Shown: one piece after another, positions 61,997 to 64,000 of the stretch | How positions within the stretch are numbered: the stretch's first letter is position 1 | How the letters are laid out: each line of letters starts with the position of its first letter | Assembly (NCBI GenBank): GCA_928724745.1 | Contig: CAKMXJ010000003.1 | Span: 1,178,001-1,242,000 of the forward strand | Source: Anthracocystis setariae | Taxonomy: Eukaryota > Basidiomycota > Ustilaginomycetes > Ustilaginales > Ustilaginaceae | Direction of reading: 5' to 3' | DNA: 64,000 nt | Program-made: the position numbers and the translations under genes | Notes under the pieces: generated by a model | The model's database searches: none | Seen by the model: only the letters and a program-made list of their open reading frames with translations | Told to the model about the DNA's origin: nothing

Positions 61997-62861
61997 CTAT
62001 TTCTGACGAGCGAGTTGGAGTACGTTGCTGTTATCGATGATGACGGTGGAGGCTCTGTGCTGGTCGTTGACGTTGAATGTGGGGGAAGGGGTGGAGGCCA
62101 AGTGTTGGGATTTGAGTTGGGTGGGGCCGAGGTGGGCGGCGTTGAGCATGGCTTTTGCGACGCTTTCGACGGGAGCAGCTGCAGCGTTGGAGAATTTGGC
62201 TGCAAGGTTCATGACAGGTTCGAAGGCCTTTTCGAGCAGACGCGATTGGGGTCTCTGTGCGTTTTGAAGGAAGCCCGGACGAAGGATCACCGTGTTGGCG
62301 TAGAGGTTTGCCAGCCCCTCTTCGGTGAGACCCTTGGACTTGAGATAGGGGAACCACGATGAACTGCTCGACGAGCCCGAGGAGCAGTACAGTACAGTCG
62401 AACTTGCACTGGTGGTGGGCACAAGCGCTTTGGCAGCGGAAAGCACGTAGCCTCGATCGATCTTTTCAAACTCGCTCATACTGCCCGCTGCAGCTCGAGT
62501 GGTGCCCATGGTGATGTAAATGTCCTTGACGCCGGTGAGTCTAGAGAGCTTTTCGACTTCCGTTGCGTCGCCCGAATGAAGCTTGTCAAAATCGACAATG
62601 ACTTCTTTGAACGTCACTCCAGAAGCGATGGTAGGAGGAGATGGGTGAGGTCGACGTGCAAACGAGTACACGGTCGAATACCCCGACTGCTCCGAAACCA
62701 ACAGCGAGAGAAGAGGCTTGCCCACAGCCCCAGACGCCCCCAAACTGTAATTATTGAAGAAGACCAAAGCGAATCATCACTTGTCAGCAACACTACTCCA
62801 TCCATTCCATAAGCAGGTGGGAAGAAACCTACATAACAGCCGAAGCTTCCTTGCTAGCCAT
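61997..62861 (-). CDS. FMP52: FMP52-like NAD(P)-binding protein of the mitochondrial outer membrane
   Basis: Two exons, 62833-62861 and 61997-62744 on the reverse strand, give 258 residues. The tiny first exon encodes MASKEASAV plus two bases. Splicing (donor GTAGGT at 62832, acceptor ATTACAG at 62745) completes the nucleotide-binding motif VILGASGAVGKPLL, which the second exon alone lacks; this is the main support for the intron. Further short-chain dehydrogenase-like features are VKDIYITMGTTRAAAGS, FEKIDRGYV, YCSSGSSS and NTVILRPGFL. Yeast Fmp52 and human TIP30/HTATIP2 share this atypical SDR fold; the biochemical role is not well defined. The 88-nt intron contains stops in frame. Confidence 0.9.
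62745..62832 (-). other. Intron of the FMP52-like gene (88 nt)
   Basis: It runs from GTAGGT to TTACAG on the reverse strand. Joining its borders restores the Rossmann glycine motif LGASGAVG at the expected N-terminal place. Confidence 0.9.
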
Positions 62862-63490
62862 GGTGTCGAGTTGACGTATAAACAGCGATATGATGGTGAT
62901 AGGGTCGAAGGATCTCACAATTGCCTGACCATGTGGAGATGTCTAAAATGTCCCCTGACAGCACTTTTGTATGCAGGTGTGAAATTTGAGTTGCGCGGCC
63001 TCGAGGCCTAAATTCAGCGTGAAACGACAACAACAACAAAAAGAGCCCGGCGTGGCTGTCATCTAGCCCGTGGGAAAACCAAATCCGGCTCCCACCTACA
63101 GTACACACGCAGACATACACGGGACAGACACACACCAACACCCATACAAGCCAACGAACTGTCACTGCGCAAATATAAAGTCCTGTATTGCTTCAGGAGC
63201 CCGACGGAGCCGGCAAAGGAATGCTCGGATGACTAGCCTTACCACCCAACCACCTCCACCGACTGCTGCTCCTCGGCAGTAGATGACTGCGCCTCGAAGA
63301 TCAAGCACGACGAAAACAAAGAAACGGGAGACAGTGTACACTAAGAGACAAGAACGTAGCAAGAAGGAAAAAGGAAAAGAACGTGGAACCCAAAGGAACT
63401 TGACTGTATGCTGCTGGATGATGAAAGAAATGTTGTCAGAGGCGAAAGCGACCGCCGCTTCTACCTCTGGTTTTGATTGCAAGGCGACCG
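62862..63490. other. Intergenic, no gene seen
   Basis: The 629 bases between the FMP52-like start and the ATP-citrate lyase stop hold a promoter and a 3' end. No open frame here has recognisable content. Confidence 0.55.
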
Positions 63491-64000
63491 TTACTTCTTG
63501 AGCGTTCCCATGACACGAGCGGGCGTAGCCATCTCAATGTGGAAGTCGTCAGCAGGGTGACGGTAGAGACCAGCCTTGAGACGCTTCTGGTCAATGTGGT
63601 GACCAATGAAACCGATCGATCGGCCGAGGGTGAAGATACCGTTGAGGAAACCGTAGCTGAGGTAGTCGCGCGCCTCCTCAATGGTGAAGGCACCCGAGTC
63701 ACGGAGCAAGTCAACGAAGCAGACGGCCAAGCAGCCATCGACGTTGAGGATGAGCGTGTCCTTCTTGGCAGTGGTCACCTTCTCGACGGCAAGAGCGTAG
63801 TCGAGCATCTTGTGCGAAGGGAAGTTCTTCAGCACAAACTCCTTGACAACCTGGACTCGGTAGTCGGGGTTGGACACCGACTTGATCTTGTGACCAATTC
63901 CGGGGATGAGCCTGTTGGCCTTGCGCATGCTGTCGACGAACTCACGAGCGGTCATGCCGCGGTCGTAAGCATTCGAGAACTCGGTAGCAGCATCGTCAAG
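63491..64000 (-). CDS. ATP-citrate lyase, C-terminal part (partial, runs off the window)
   Basis: The reverse-strand frame enters from the right edge and gives the last 169 residues. They belong to the citrate-synthase-like module that releases acetyl-CoA and oxaloacetate from citryl-Co[42 protein letters not shown] and the near-invariant [20 protein letters not shown] with KAGLYRHP. The enzyme supplies cytosolic acetyl-CoA for lipids and is a hallmark of oleaginous fungi. Whether the gene encodes one long chain, as usual in basidiomycetes, or only the ACL1-type subunit cannot be seen here. Confidence 0.95.
   Translation of the reverse strand, partial: LDDAATEFSNAYDRGMTAREFVDSMRKANRLIPGIGHKIKSVSNPDYRVQVVKEFVLKNFPSHKMLDYALAVEKVTTAKKDTLILNVDGCLAVCFVDLLRDSGAFTIEEARDYLSYGFLNGIFTLGRSIGFIGHHIDQKRLKAGLYRHPADDFHIEMATPARVMGTLKK

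Overview
The window is a gene-dense eukaryotic nuclear segment. Its long, mostly intronless genes, short 80-260 nt introns and CT-rich leaders fit a basidiomycete, most likely a smut fungus of the Ustilago/Sporisorium/Moesziomyces group. The species is inferred from style and protein families, not proven. I support about twenty host genes (two cut by the window edges), one intact DNA transposon, one 5'-truncated LINE-type retrotransposon copy and two possible very small genes.

Layout. 0-5 kb: the end of an unknown gene, mitochondrial D-lactate dehydrogenase (+) and the purine enzyme ADE17 (-). 5.3-7.1 kb: a retrotransposon tail with an intact RNase H region, a poly(A) end and perfect target-site duplications. 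7.1-9.4 kb: gene-poor. 9.4-20.5 kb: a secreted double-psi beta-barrel protein, a His/Cys-rich protein divergent from a CCC2-type copper ATPase, and an ER cyclophilin. 20.9-28.3 kb: a patatin-type lipase, EFG1, a 6-phosphofructo-2-kinase with a dead phosphatase half, and a one-domain PDI-like protein. 28.3-45.4 kb: a microsatellite-rich gap, a La-motif protein, a large SH3/RA-like scaffold, lariat debranching enzyme, a mitochondrial protein of unknown role, and glycogen synthase. 45.4-51.6 kb: an accessory region with a complete Tc1/mariner element (DD34E transposase, 162-bp inverted repeats, TA duplication) and two tentative small genes firing away from a palindrome-rich promoter. 51.6-64 kb: DNA polymerase epsilon, an asparaginase-ankyrin protein, an FMP52-type protein and the end of ATP-citrate lyase.

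How the genes relate. Most are housekeeping genes placed head-to-head or tail-to-tail without an obvious pathway cluster. Carbon metabolism recurs (D-lactate oxidation, fructose-2,6-bisphosphate synthesis, glycogen synthesis, cytosolic acetyl-CoA supply, lipid mobilisation), but they are not arranged as one unit. A secretory-pathway theme (copper ATPase, ER cyclophilin, PDI-like protein) is also visible.

Most interesting point: the cyclophilin gene carries a hidden third exon. If intron 2 is retained the protein ends in KDEL; if it is spliced, the frame runs in phase into an exon encoding a transmembrane anchor. This would make one gene produce a soluble ER-retained and a membrane-anchored foldase.
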